From a virus, in IMG/VR virus record IMGVR_UViG_3300045135_001604, positions 1 through 21,221 of that record: DNA of 21,221 nt. One strand, written 5' to 3'. Below, piece after piece: positions 12,168 to 20,621 of the stretch (the first letter of the stretch is position 1; every line of letters starts with the position of its first letter). The notes beneath the pieces are model-generated. The model searched no databases and had not been told where the DNA came from. It was given only the letters and a program-made list of their open reading frames with translations. The position numbers and the translations under genes are program-made.

Positions 12168-13610
12168 ATGGCGTATACAAAAAAGAAAAAACAAAGAGGT
12201 TTTCCTACTTTATCTGGTGGACTATCAAGTTTTACTGGTGTAGCTAACTTAGTAAGTAATTTAACAGAACCAGAAAAGTTTTTTGAATTAGAAGTTGGTG
12301 AAGTATTAGATATTTTATTGACAGAAGAGGATTTGTTAGAAAGACAACCAAACGTAGAAGACTTTCCAGATTCTAATTTCTTATACATTGGTATGTGTAA
12401 GGTAAGATTAGTAAATAGTGAACAAGGAGTACCAGAAGAAACATTAGATTGGGCATTTCCATTAGATAGTAACATAAAAACTTACCCATTGATAGGTGAG
12501 TACGTTATTGTTGCTAGATATTTAGAAACGAGGTTCTATAGTCAGAACGTAAACTTCTTATCTCAAATAAATACAAACTCTGTACCAGGTCTTAGTAGTA
12601 CCGCAACAATACCTGGTAATTCTCAAAGTGATTACTCTGATGTAGATAGTGGTGAAACTGAAGCTACTGATATATCTGATAACGAATTTACACTTGGTGA
12701 GTTCTTTAAAAGAAAAAGATACATCAGGCAATTAAAACCATACGAGGGTGACATAACTATTCAAGGTAGATTTGGACACTCAATCAGATTTGGAAGCGAC
12801 ATAAGTGATGATAGTGATTTACAAAGAACGGGTGTAGGTGATGAAGATGGTCTTGTAGATTCACCAAACATAAAAATGAGAACTGGTCAATTAACAGATT
12901 TAGATAAAAACACCACAAGTGAAGATATAAAATTATTTGAAGAAGAAAAAGAATCTGAAGGTAAGTTTCAACCATACGTAATTGAAGATATAAATGCCGA
13001 TGGTTCTTCTTTTTACATGACGACAAATGAAAAAGTACCATTAAATAGAGCTACAGACCCAGAGTTTTTTGGTGACAATCCAACATATCATAGTGGTCTT
13101 GGTAAACATATAATTTCAAACTTTAATGTTGATTATTCAGAACCACTACCAAAAGAAGCCCCAACAGAATTAGATGGTCAACAAATTCTTTTGTGTACTG
13201 ATAGAATAGTTTTTAATTCTAAATCAAATGGTTTATATTCTTATCAAAATACAGATACATATTTTAGTAGTGGTAACTTTTTTGTAGTTGATGCAAAAAA
13301 TGGTGTTAGTGTAAATACGGCAGGTGTTGTTGGATTTAAATCAGAAAAAGATTTTGAATTGGTTACTAATACAAAAACTGTAATAACAAGCCCTAAAATA
13401 TATCTTGGTGATATACGTAACACAGAACCAGTTGTGAATGGTGTTCAATTAGTAAATTTTTTAAGTGATATGATATCGGTAATAGAAAAATTAATTTATC
13501 CAGGCCCCGCGGGAACATTAGCTAATGGAGTATTGTTTGCACAATTAAAAACAGATTTAGCATTGTTGGAGAAAGCTTCGTTTAATAGTCAAGTAAACTT
13601 TACGAGATAA
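12168..13610 (+). CDS. 5: Baseplate hub protein, T4 gp5-like (no lysozyme domain)
   Basis: The 480-residue protein has a basic N-terminus, a beta-rich domain (about 40-130) and G-D-I-T-I-Q-G-R-F-G-H-S-I-R-F-G-S (194-210), the hallmark of the gp5/VgrG-type OB-fold region of T4-like hubs. A beta-rich C-terminal half follows, with N-S-K-S-N-G-L-Y-S-Y and later G-V-S-V-N-T-A-G-V-V-G-F-K. A final helix pair after P-G-P-A-G-T-L-A completes it. The lysozyme domain found in T4 gp5 is not visible. Gene order (hub, then gp25, gp6) agrees with contractile-tail phages. It would form part of the central spike complex of the baseplate. RBS is weak; the start is coupled to the preceding stop. Confidence 0.82.
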   Translation: MAYTKKKKQRGFPTLSGGLSSFTGVANLVSNLTEPEKFFELEVGEVLDILLTEEDLLERQPNVEDFPDSNFLYIGMCKVRLVNSEQGVPEETLDWAFPLDSNIKTYPLIGEYVIVARYLETRFYSQNVNFLSQINTNSVPGLSSTATIPGNSQSDYSDVDSGETEATDISDNEFTLGEFFKRKRYIRQLKPYEGDITIQGRFGHSIRFGSDISDDSDLQRTGVGDEDGLVDSPNIKMRTGQLTDLDKNTTSEDIKLFEEEKESEGKFQPYVIEDINADGSSFYMTTNEKVPLNRATDPEFFGDNPTYHSGLGKHIISNFNVDYSEPLPKEAPTELDGQQILLCTDRIVFNSKSNGLYSYQNTDTYFSSGNFFVVDAKNGVSVNTAGVVGFKSEKDFELVTNTKTVITSPKIYLGDIRNTEPVVNGVQLVNFLSDMISVIEKLIYPGPAGTLANGVLFAQLKTDLALLEKASFNSQVNFTR

Positions 13611-13611
13611 T

Positions 13612-15279
13612 ATGCCTTTAACAGGAAAAATACCAAAGTTAGATACTCAAAAATTGTTTGATGAAATGGTTGTTTTAGAAAGTGAAGTAGCCGGAATAAT
13701 AGATGGTTCACTTGGACAATTAAGAAATGCAGATAAAACAGATGAGTATTGGGAAATATACACAACAAGATTAGCTAATATGATAGATGATTACATTGTT
13801 GGTAGTGAGTTAGTTGGTAACACAACAGCACCAGATACTAAGTTAGCACCTGGTGTATTAGATACATTTGGTGGTCTTACAACAGCTCCTGGTAGTGTTG
13901 ATGGTGATACACACCAAGGAGAATTTGAAGGTACTTTTATGCACTTAGGTTTCATACCAGGATTTAGTACTAAACATAATAAAGTTGTAGAAACAAATGT
14001 AATGCAAAATCCAGGTGAGTATCTAATAAAAGCTAATGTAATTGAAAATGAAGACCCAGAACCATTTGAAATGCCAAATCCAAGTTATAATGCGGCATCT
14101 GCTTCTTTAGCTCAAAGAGGTAAGAAACCAAAGATAACAAATTTAGATGGTGACAAAATAACTTACAAAAATTTAAATCAGTATTTAGAGGACTATCCAA
14201 AGTCTCAATCAGTAGAGACAGAACCAAAACCAGAAGGTGTACCACAAATGAGTGATATAACTGGTATACATCTTTCAAGTAAAGATAGTAGTGGTAAGAC
14301 ATATGATTTAGCAAAAATACCTGGTAAATCAAAAGTAGAAATAAAACAAGGTGATAGTAAAGGAACTTATGAAATAGAAAGTATAGATGACCTTGGAACT
14401 TATATAACATTTAATTTGAAACCACTTGATACTGATGGTAATTTAATTAAAAGTGGTAACATAAATTTAGATTGGGAATCAACAAGTGGTTCACCAGCTA
14501 AAATACAATTACAAAAAGATTTATTCAAAGTGTACAATCGTCCATCTCCACAAGGTGAGACACCAGAACAAAGTATAGAATTATTTGCTAATGGATTCGC
14601 TGATGCGATAGATAAGTATGTTGCGGCTGGTACTGTCGTTGTTATATCAGACACACCAGATATCAAGATAAAAGGCCCTATATCTAATATAGCAACTGGA
14701 GGGCCAGGAAATACTGCTTTTGGTTCTGTCACTAAGTTTAGTGCTCTACCACCAACATCTATGGGTATTGGAAAAGCTAATGTGGTTGATAGGGAAGACG
14801 CAAAAGAATATTTAATTGAAAATCTTATAAAATTTTTGAGTACAATTGATGGAAGAATTGGGTATTATGGTGAAACAGAAGAGACAATAGACCATTATTG
14901 CAACCAATTAGTAGACTCACTACATATTTATTTAATAATGTGTCCAGTTAAAGGTAAACACATAATACCAGCCTTAATATTTAATCCTGGTGTTACTACT
15001 CAAACAAATGTTTATGTTGGAGTTGCTGTTGTACCAATGGTAGGAGTAACAGTATTACCTTGGCCAATTATACCATTATCTACAATAGGAGATATTGGAT
15101 ATGAAGTGTATGATGGAGCTGGTGGTGGATTTTCTATTGATGAAGATTGGATAACAAAACAATCACCAAAGATTGATATTTGGAATGATACTGTATTTAA
15201 AAATCACAAAGATATTTATGTCATAGATATTGTTGGTGAAGTAGAACAAGTGGTTGTAGCCGCTGGAGTAAGAGGTTAA
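13612..15279 (+). CDS. Large baseplate/tail structural protein, unrecognised
   Basis: The ATG follows the hub stop by one base (TAATATG). The 555-residue protein begins with a helical segment (T-Q-K-L-F-D-E-M-V-V-L-E-S-E-V-A-G), has a Thr/Gly/Asp-rich middle with beta-strand patterns around 215-290, and a C-terminal region with a hydrophobic Val/Pro/Ile-rich stretch (about 460-500) and G-G-G-F-S-I-D-E-D-W. A C-terminal run I-G-E...V-V-V-A-A-G-V-R-G is low-complexity hydrophobic. No family was recognised. Position between hub and gp25 makes a baseplate component most likely. Size and placement agree with gene-poorly-conserved hub or wedge accessory proteins. Confidence 0.66.
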   Translation: MPLTGKIPKLDTQKLFDEMVVLESEVAGIIDGSLGQLRNADKTDEYWEIYTTRLANMIDDYIVGSELVGNTTAPDTKLAPGVLDTFGGLTTAPGSVDGDTHQGEFEGTFMHLGFIPGFSTKHNKVVETNVMQNPGEYLIKANVIENEDPEPFEMPNPSYNAASASLAQRGKKPKITNLDGDKITYKNLNQYLEDYPKSQSVETEPKPEGVPQMSDITGIHLSSKDSSGKTYDLAKIPGKSKVEIKQGDSKGTYEIESIDDLGTYITFNLKPLDTDGNLIKSGNINLDWESTSGSPAKIQLQKDLFKVYNRPSPQGETPEQSIELFANGFADAIDKYVAAGTVVVISDTPDIKIKGPISNIATGGPGNTAFGSVTKFSALPPTSMGIGKANVVDREDAKEYLIENLIKFLSTIDGRIGYYGETEETIDHYCNQLVDSLHIYLIMCPVKGKHIIPALIFNPGVTTQTNVYVGVAVVPMVGVTVLPWPIIPLSTIGDIGYEVYDGAGGGFSIDEDWITKQSPKIDIWNDTVFKNHKDIYVIDIVGEVEQVVVAAGVRG

Positions 15280-15296
15280 TATAATAGGAGTTAATA

Positions 15297-15758
15297 ATGA
15301 AAAAAGAAGAACTTATACGAGTTATAGACAAAATAGTTGAACGAAAAGTTCAACAACAAATCACAAAACTTAAAGAGGAAATATTTATAGATAAGGAAAA
15401 GCCTTTAAGTGTTGAGTCTATACAAGAAGAGTTTGTTCGGAAACCAAAAATTAAAAAGAAGAAAGTACAATACACCAAAAACGAATCTTTAAATAAAATT
15501 TTAAACGAAACTAAAGGTGGAATACAAGGTGGTCATGAACCATATCCAACAATGGGTGGTGGAACATTTGACACTTCAAGAATGGCTGATATGTTGGGTT
15601 ATGGTGGTTCAGACGAAAAGAAAAGAGAAGTAGGAGCCGTACAAACTATGCAGAAAGCTGGTGTAAATGTAGACCAAGTTCCAGACCATGTTACAAGTGC
15701 TTTAACAAAAGATTATAGTAAACTAATGAAAGCTATAGATAAGAAAAAAGGAAAATAA
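15297..15758 (+). CDS. Small basic baseplate-operon protein
   Basis: Preceded by ATAGGAGTTA, a good RBS. The 153-residue protein starts with a charged amphipathic helix (residues 1-35), a lysine-rich segment (K-P-K-I-K-K-K-K-V), then a glycine-rich part G-G-I-Q-G-G-H and a helical end closing in K-K-K-G-K. No family recognised. Co-directional and tightly packed before gp25, so probably an assembly factor or minor virion protein. Confidence 0.62.
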   Translation: MKKEELIRVIDKIVERKVQQQITKLKEEIFIDKEKPLSVESIQEEFVRKPKIKKKKVQYTKNESLNKILNETKGGIQGGHEPYPTMGGGTFDTSRMADMLGYGGSDEKKREVGAVQTMQKAGVNVDQVPDHVTSALTKDYSKLMKAIDKKKGK

Positions 15759-15761
15759 TAA

Positions 15762-16175
15762 ATGGGTGCATTAGAAAATGATTTAAATCCAGATGTTTCG
15801 ATTGGGTTATCTTTACCACTTGGACATTCAGATTCTGGATTTTTTGAACAGACTCAAACCACATTAAAACAAACGTCTACTAACATTAAAAATTTGTTAT
15901 TGACGATGAAAGGGGAACGACCTTTTCTACCAGAGTTTGGGTGTGATATCTATAGTGCACTTTTTGAACCAATAGGTGATGAGACTACCGCTAAAATTGA
16001 AGATAGTATAAAAGATGCTATAGCACAATGGTTACCACACGTGGTTCTAAATAGAGTTGATGTCAATGTTGATATGCAAGTTCCTAATCAAATTAATGTA
16101 GATTTAGAATTTGGTGTTACAATAGAACCAGAAGCTCTTGAAACAATACAACTTGTATTTGTTTCTCAATTTTAG
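15762..16175 (+). CDS. 25: Baseplate wedge protein, gp25-like
   Basis: The 137-residue protein has the gp25/W lysozyme-like fold pattern. An early F-F-E-Q-T-Q-T-T-L-K-Q-T segment leads to N-L-L-L-T-M-K-G-E-R-P-F-L-P-E-F-G-C-D-I (about 42-61), the classic R-P-x-x-P-x-F-G motif, then A-I-A-Q-W-L-P and a strand V-V-L-N-R-V-D-V-N-V. T4 gp25 has 132 residues. It joins the wedge to the baseplate hub and sheath. It is followed nine bases later by the gp6-like gene, as in other contractile-tail systems. Confidence 0.92.
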   Translation: MGALENDLNPDVSIGLSLPLGHSDSGFFEQTQTTLKQTSTNIKNLLLTMKGERPFLPEFGCDIYSALFEPIGDETTAKIEDSIKDAIAQWLPHVVLNRVDVNVDMQVPNQINVDLEFGVTIEPEALETIQLVFVSQF

Positions 16176-16184
16176 GAGATTTAA

Positions 16185-18221
16185 ATGGCTAGTGCGGCGA
16201 AATTACAAAAAAAGGATGTTAAATATTTAGGTAGAGACTTTAGTGCTTTTAGAGAAAATCTAATAGAATTTGCTAAAACATACTTTCCAAATACCTATAA
16301 TGATTTTAACGAGTCAGACCCAGGTATGATGTTCATTGAAATGGCATCTTACGTTGGTGATGTTTTATCTTACTATGTTGATGATAGATTTAAAGAGTCA
16401 TTATTATCTTACGCAGAAGAACTTGATAATGTTTTTGAAATAGCTCAATCATTAGGATATAGACCAAAGTTAGCTACACCATCTTCTACAATAGTTGATG
16501 TGTTCCAAACTGTACCAGCTACTGGTACTGGTGATGATGTAAAACCAGATATGAGATACGCTGTTAATATTGGTGCTGGAATGCAAATAGCTTCGAGAAC
16601 TGGAATAACATTTCGTTCAGAAGAAGATGTAAACTTTGCGTATTCAAGTTCACTCGATAAACGTTCAGTTAGTATTTATGAAACATCGGCTAATGTTCCG
16701 ACAAAATATCTTCTAAAAAAATCTGTTTCCGTTTTAAGTGGTACAATATCAACAGACACATTTACATTTGGTAATGCTAAAAAATATGATAGAGTAGCTT
16801 TGTCTAAACCAAATGTAACAGATATAATATCAGTAACGGATAGTGATGGTAACAAATGGTATGAGGTTGATTTTTTAGCAAAAGACATTGTATTTGATGA
16901 CGTTTCTAACACAAGTTTGTCAGACCCAGAGTTGTCACAATATTCAGATGATACACCATATCTTATTAAACTTATAAAGACACCACGAAGATTTACAAGA
17001 TATATTAGGTCAGATGATAAAGTAGAATTACGATTTGGTGCTGGTGTTTCAGCTGGTGCCGATGAAGACATAGTACCTAATCCAGATAATGTTGGTTCTT
17101 CATTACCTGGTGGAGTTTCTATGTTAGATAAAACATTTGACCCAAGTAATTTCTTAAAGACAAAAGCTTACGGACTAGCTCCAGCAGACACAACATTAAC
17201 TGTAAAATATGCTCATGGTGGTGGTATTGGTCACAATGTAAGTGAAGGTTCTATAACAGAAATTAAAGAGATAGTAACAAACTTAGACCCACTTGGACTT
17301 GATTCTGCTACAGTAACAGCTACTAAAAGTTCAGTTGGTGTTATAAATCCTAATCCAGCTCGTGGTGGTAAATCTAAAGAAACTTTACGTGAAATCAGAC
17401 AAAACGCTTTAGCACATTTTACAGCTCAAGGTAGGTCAGTAACTAAACAAGATTACATAATGAGAGCGTATTCTATGCCTGCTAAGTATGGTGCTATAGC
17501 TAAAGCTTACATAGTTCAAGACGAACAATTAGAGGGAGCACAATATCAATTTCAAAAAGAACTTGGTAATGGTTCAGGTATTTTTACCATTGATAGAGAG
17601 TTATATGGACAAGACGATACACCAGAAAGTGGAGCTCCAAAAGTTCCAACAAGGATACCAAATCCTTTAGCACTAAATATGTATCTACTTGGTTATGACT
17701 ACAACAAACACTTGGTAAGTCTTAATAGAGCTGTAAAAGAAAACTTGAAAAACTATATTGGTCAATATAGAATGGTTACCGATGCTATAAATCTAAAAGA
17801 CTCTTGGATTGTAAATATAGGTGTTGATTTTAAAATAATGACCAAACAAGGATACAATAAAGAAGAAGTATTATTAAAATGTATACAAGTAGTTAAAGAC
17901 TTTTTTGACATTGATAAATGGCAAATTAACCAACCAATTGTTGTTGCTGAGTTGTCATACGCACTATCTTTAGTAGATGGTGTAGCTACATTAATACCAT
18001 TCTCTATAGATTTAGATGGAGATGGCCCAGGTGACCCAATACAATTACCCGTTATGATAAGAAACAAGTGGAGAACGGCTGATGGTTACTCTGGTAACAT
18101 TTATGACATGGGTGCGGCTTACAAAGATGGTATATACTATCCATCATTAGACCCATGTATTTTCGAATTAAAATATCCAGATACTGATATCAAAGGTCAA
18201 GTAATAGGGAGTATAACATAA
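16185..18221 (+). CDS. 6: Baseplate wedge protein, gp6-like
   Basis: TTTTAGGAGATTTAA is a good RBS. The 678-residue protein (T4 gp6: 660) opens with Y-L-G-R-D-F-S-A-F-R-E-N-L and F-N-E-S-D-P-G-M-M-F-I-E-M-A-S-Y-V-G-D, the N-terminal signature of gp6/J-type wedge proteins. The region near 405-445 (Q-N-A-L-A-H-F-T-A-Q-G-R-S-V-T-K-Q-D-Y) is the conserved turn of this family. It builds the inner ring of the baseplate with gp25. Adjacent to gp25 and overlapping the next ORF by one base (ATAATG), it is clearly part of a single late transcript. Confidence 0.92.
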   Translation: MASAAKLQKKDVKYLGRDFSAFRENLIEFAKTYFPNTYNDFNESDPGMMFIEMASYVGDVLSYYVDDRFKESLLSYAEELDNVFEIAQSLGYRPKLATPSSTIVDVFQTVPATGTGDDVKPDMRYAVNIGAGMQIASRTGITFRSEEDVNFAYSSSLDKRSVSIYETSANVPTKYLLKKSVSVLSGTISTDTFTFGNAKKYDRVALSKPNVTDIISVTDSDGNKWYEVDFLAKDIVFDDVSNTSLSDPELSQYSDDTPYLIKLIKTPRRFTRYIRSDDKVELRFGAGVSAGADEDIVPNPDNVGSSLPGGVSMLDKTFDPSNFLKTKAYGLAPADTTLTVKYAHGGGIGHNVSEGSITEIKEIVTNLDPLGLDSATVTATKSSVGVINPNPARGGKSKETLREIRQNALAHFTAQGRSVTKQDYIMRAYSMPAKYGAIAKAYIVQDEQLEGAQYQFQKELGNGSGIFTIDRELYGQDDTPESGAPKVPTRIPNPLALNMYLLGYDYNKHLVSLNRAVKENLKNYIGQYRMVTDAINLKDSWIVNIGVDFKIMTKQGYNKEEVLLKCIQVVKDFFDIDKWQINQPIVVAELSYALSLVDGVATLIPFSIDLDGDGPGDPIQLPVMIRNKWRTADGYSGNIYDMGAAYKDGIYYPSLDPCIFELKYPDTDIKGQVIGSIT

Positions 18222-19354
18222 TGCATTATTTCGAATACGCGACAAAAGATACTACATTATATCAAGGAAGAGCTACTTCAAGTCAGAATACTGGTCTCGA
18301 TGAAATATTAGAAGTACGTAAAGATATGAATGATACTGGAACACAAATCAATGTGTCCAGATTTCTAATAAAGTTTGATTTAAACTACATATCGTCTTCA
18401 TATGCTAGTGGATTGATACCAACAAACGCCGAATATTATTTAAATTTATACGACGCTAATTCAGAAGAATTGGGTTCAAGTGATGTACTATACGCTTACC
18501 CAGTAAGTCAATCTTGGGAGAATGGACAAGGTAAATTTGAAGACTATCCACAAGATTTAGAAGGAGCTTCTTGGAGATATAGAACTGGTGCAACTACAGC
18601 TGACCAATGGGTTACTGGTAGTAACAATAGTGGTGGAACATGGTTCAATGGAGCGTCTACAACACACACGTTAGAAGCTTCGCAGTCATTTACAAACGAA
18701 CCAAGTGACGTTAGAATGAACGTAACTGGTATTGTAAACAATTGGATTACAAGTGGTTCTTCTTATCCAAACGAAGGATTCATAGTGAAGAGAAGTGGTA
18801 GTTTTGACCCAAGTTCTAATACAAGTTTAGCTGAAGCTAACACAACACACCTTGGTCAATTTAAATTTTTCTCAAGAGATACACATACAATATACCAACC
18901 AAAATTAGAAGTAGTTTGGGATAGTTCAACATGGAATACAGGGTCGCTTACACCATTGACTGGTAGTGATTTACATAACTTAGAAGTATACATGAAAGGA
19001 CTAAGACCAGAATATCAAGAGGATGAGAAGGTAAGATTTAGAGTAGTTGGTAGGAATAGATTTCCTGCTAAAACTTGGTCTTCAACAACAACAAATGTTG
19101 TTACACCAAAGTATTTACCAAGTGGAAGTTCATTTTTTCAGATAAAAGATGCTTACACAGAAGACATTATGATTCCATTTGGAAGTGGTTCTGTAATAGG
19201 TTGTGACTCTACTGGAAACTTCTTTGATGTATGGTTAAAGGGTTTTCAACCAGAAAGAAATTATAAAATTAATTTCAAAATAGCTAGTGGTAGTGGTGTT
19301 GGTGAAGTAGTACAGATATTAGATAATGACTTTGAATTTAGAGTGGTGAGATAA
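18221..19354 (+). CDS. Virion protein with DNRLRE-type domain
   Basis: The 377-residue protein begins on the last base of the gp6-like stop. Residues about 1-235 carry a DNRLRE-type beta-sandwich pattern: R-F-L-I-K-F-D-L (47-54), then V-R-M-N-V-T-G-I-V-N-N-W-I-T (161-174) and N-E-G-F-I-V-K-R, close to the [DN]-V-T-x-x-V-x-x-W...N-x-G-F pattern of that family (CBM96-like, usually carbohydrate-binding or extracellular). The C-terminal 120 residues form a second beta-rich domain with V-R-F-R-V-V-G-R-N-R. It lies where T4 places gp7, suggesting a wedge or peripheral baseplate part that may contact the host surface. One-base overlap also joins it to the next gene. Confidence 0.72.
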   Translation: MHYFEYATKDTTLYQGRATSSQNTGLDEILEVRKDMNDTGTQINVSRFLIKFDLNYISSSYASGLIPTNAEYYLNLYDANSEELGSSDVLYAYPVSQSWENGQGKFEDYPQDLEGASWRYRTGATTADQWVTGSNNSGGTWFNGASTTHTLEASQSFTNEPSDVRMNVTGIVNNWITSGSSYPNEGFIVKRSGSFDPSSNTSLAEANTTHLGQFKFFSRDTHTIYQPKLEVVWDSSTWNTGSLTPLTGSDLHNLEVYMKGLRPEYQEDEKVRFRVVGRNRFPAKTWSSTTTNVVTPKYLPSGSSFFQIKDAYTEDIMIPFGSGSVIGCDSTGNFFDVWLKGFQPERNYKINFKIASGSGVGEVVQILDNDFEFRVVR

Positions 19355-20346
19355 TGCCTTATACAACAAAAGAACTTTTAAGTAACGAATATTTTCAATC
19401 ACTTGTTAACGCAGACGAGAAAGAATATAACTTGAAACGTGACGCGGCTATGGTTAAAGCTGACATTAGTGGTTCAAATGTTCCTTTTGAAATTGATGGT
19501 GTTTTACAATCTTATGAAGATGTCAGAACTGGAAGTGGTCTTGAGCAACCAGACCAATATGTTCAGAAACCACTATTTATTAGAAACCATAATATGGAAA
19601 ATAATACATTAGATGAGGTTATTGATAGAGACTTTTCATTAGAAGATAAACCTTTTTTAACAATAAAAGATGGTACTTTTATAAGAAAAGATAACGTTGA
19701 TATCAATAGTGGACGATATAAATTTTGTTTGTATCAAGACGATATGAAGTTTCCAATTAAAAATATATCTGTGATGAGATTGTTTGGAAAAGACATAGAA
19801 GACATACAAATTATATCTAAAGAGTTATATGATTCCATAACTAACGGCCCTAAAATTGATGGTCAACGATTAAGAAATACAAAAGCTTTATTAGGTACAC
19901 ATAGAGACCCAGATTTTATGACACCACTATTTGAAAAATTAGATGAGAATCTTTTAGATTTAGCAAAAGAAAGAATTAAAGAAGGAAAATCAATTGTAGA
20001 AAATTTATATCAAGTTACTGGTCAAGTAGCTAAAACACCTGACCAAGTTGCTATATTAGCTAAAAGTGTTCTTGGTGAACCAATGTTACCTACACCAGGC
20101 GATATAGCAAGAGAAGCCGAAATGAAACAAGCTGAAGAACAATACAATAAAGAATTAATAGACGAAGGAGCTCTTGAAAGAGATGAAATAGTTCTAAGAC
20201 GAAGAGATATTGTTCAGAACAATAAAAATAAATTTAATGAAATTGATGATAATTTAAGAAAAATAACTGGTAATCAGAAACGACCAGCTCCTGTAAAACA
20301 AGGTAATGCAGGTATTAATAAAAATTCGAAACTAATCGGATTCTAA
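19354..20346 (+). CDS. Structural protein of the baseplate operon, unrecognised
   Basis: The 330-residue protein overlaps the previous stop by one base (TAATG). An N-terminal helical piece (T-T-K-E-L-L-S-N-E-Y-F) is followed by a beta-rich middle with C-L-Y-Q-D-D-M-K-F-P, then long charged helices from about residue 190 to 310, including repeated E-x-x-E and K-E-L-I. No enzyme motif. By position it corresponds to gp7/gp8-type wedge neighbours in T4, but similarity to those could not be seen. Virion structural role is inferred from operon position. Confidence 0.62.
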   Translation: MPYTTKELLSNEYFQSLVNADEKEYNLKRDAAMVKADISGSNVPFEIDGVLQSYEDVRTGSGLEQPDQYVQKPLFIRNHNMENNTLDEVIDRDFSLEDKPFLTIKDGTFIRKDNVDINSGRYKFCLYQDDMKFPIKNISVMRLFGKDIEDIQIISKELYDSITNGPKIDGQRLRNTKALLGTHRDPDFMTPLFEKLDENLLDLAKERIKEGKSIVENLYQVTGQVAKTPDQVAILAKSVLGEPMLPTPGDIAREAEMKQAEEQYNKELIDEGALERDEIVLRRRDIVQNNKNKFNEIDDNLRKITGNQKRPAPVKQGNAGINKNSKLIGF

Positions 20347-20356
20347 GGAGTAAGTA

Positions 20357-20620
20357 ATGGCAATATTAGACGAACAACTACCAGGTGGTGGTAATTCTCA
20401 ACCATTTGATGGTGGTGGGAACACAACACAAACAACACCTACGTATAATCCAGTTGGAGATAATCTAACGGAATATTCCGTTAATGTAGTAGCTGTTACA
20501 CCAGGAGTTGTACAAGCAAATACTGGTATAACTATCAGATGGCAGTTAACAGATAACTCTGAAGCTGAAGCTGAACAGGTTGCTGAAGAACAAACCGAAG
20601 AAGATTACGGAGGAAGTTAA
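20357..20620 (+). CDS. Small Gly/Thr-rich virion protein
   Basis: Preceded by AAGGAGTAAG. The 87-residue protein has a Gly/Asn-rich N-terminus (G-G-G-N-S-Q-P-F-D-G-G-G), a central beta-strand pair (Y-S-V-N-V-V-A-V-T-P-G and I-T-I-R-W-Q-L-T), and an acidic Glu/Ala tail (A-E-A-E-Q-V-A-E-E-Q-T-E-E-D). The strands resemble one half of an Ig-like sandwich. The Gly-rich start is shared with the next gene, suggesting related tail-decoration modules. Confidence 0.6.
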   Translation: MAILDEQLPGGGNSQPFDGGGNTTQTTPTYNPVGDNLTEYSVNVVAVTPGVVQANTGITIRWQLTDNSEAEAEQVAEEQTEEDYGGS

Positions 20621-20621
20621 A

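Noticed and set aside
12128-12475. - strand frame opposite the start of the hub gene
   Set aside because: It is antisense to a gene with recognised motifs and has no promoter or RBS.
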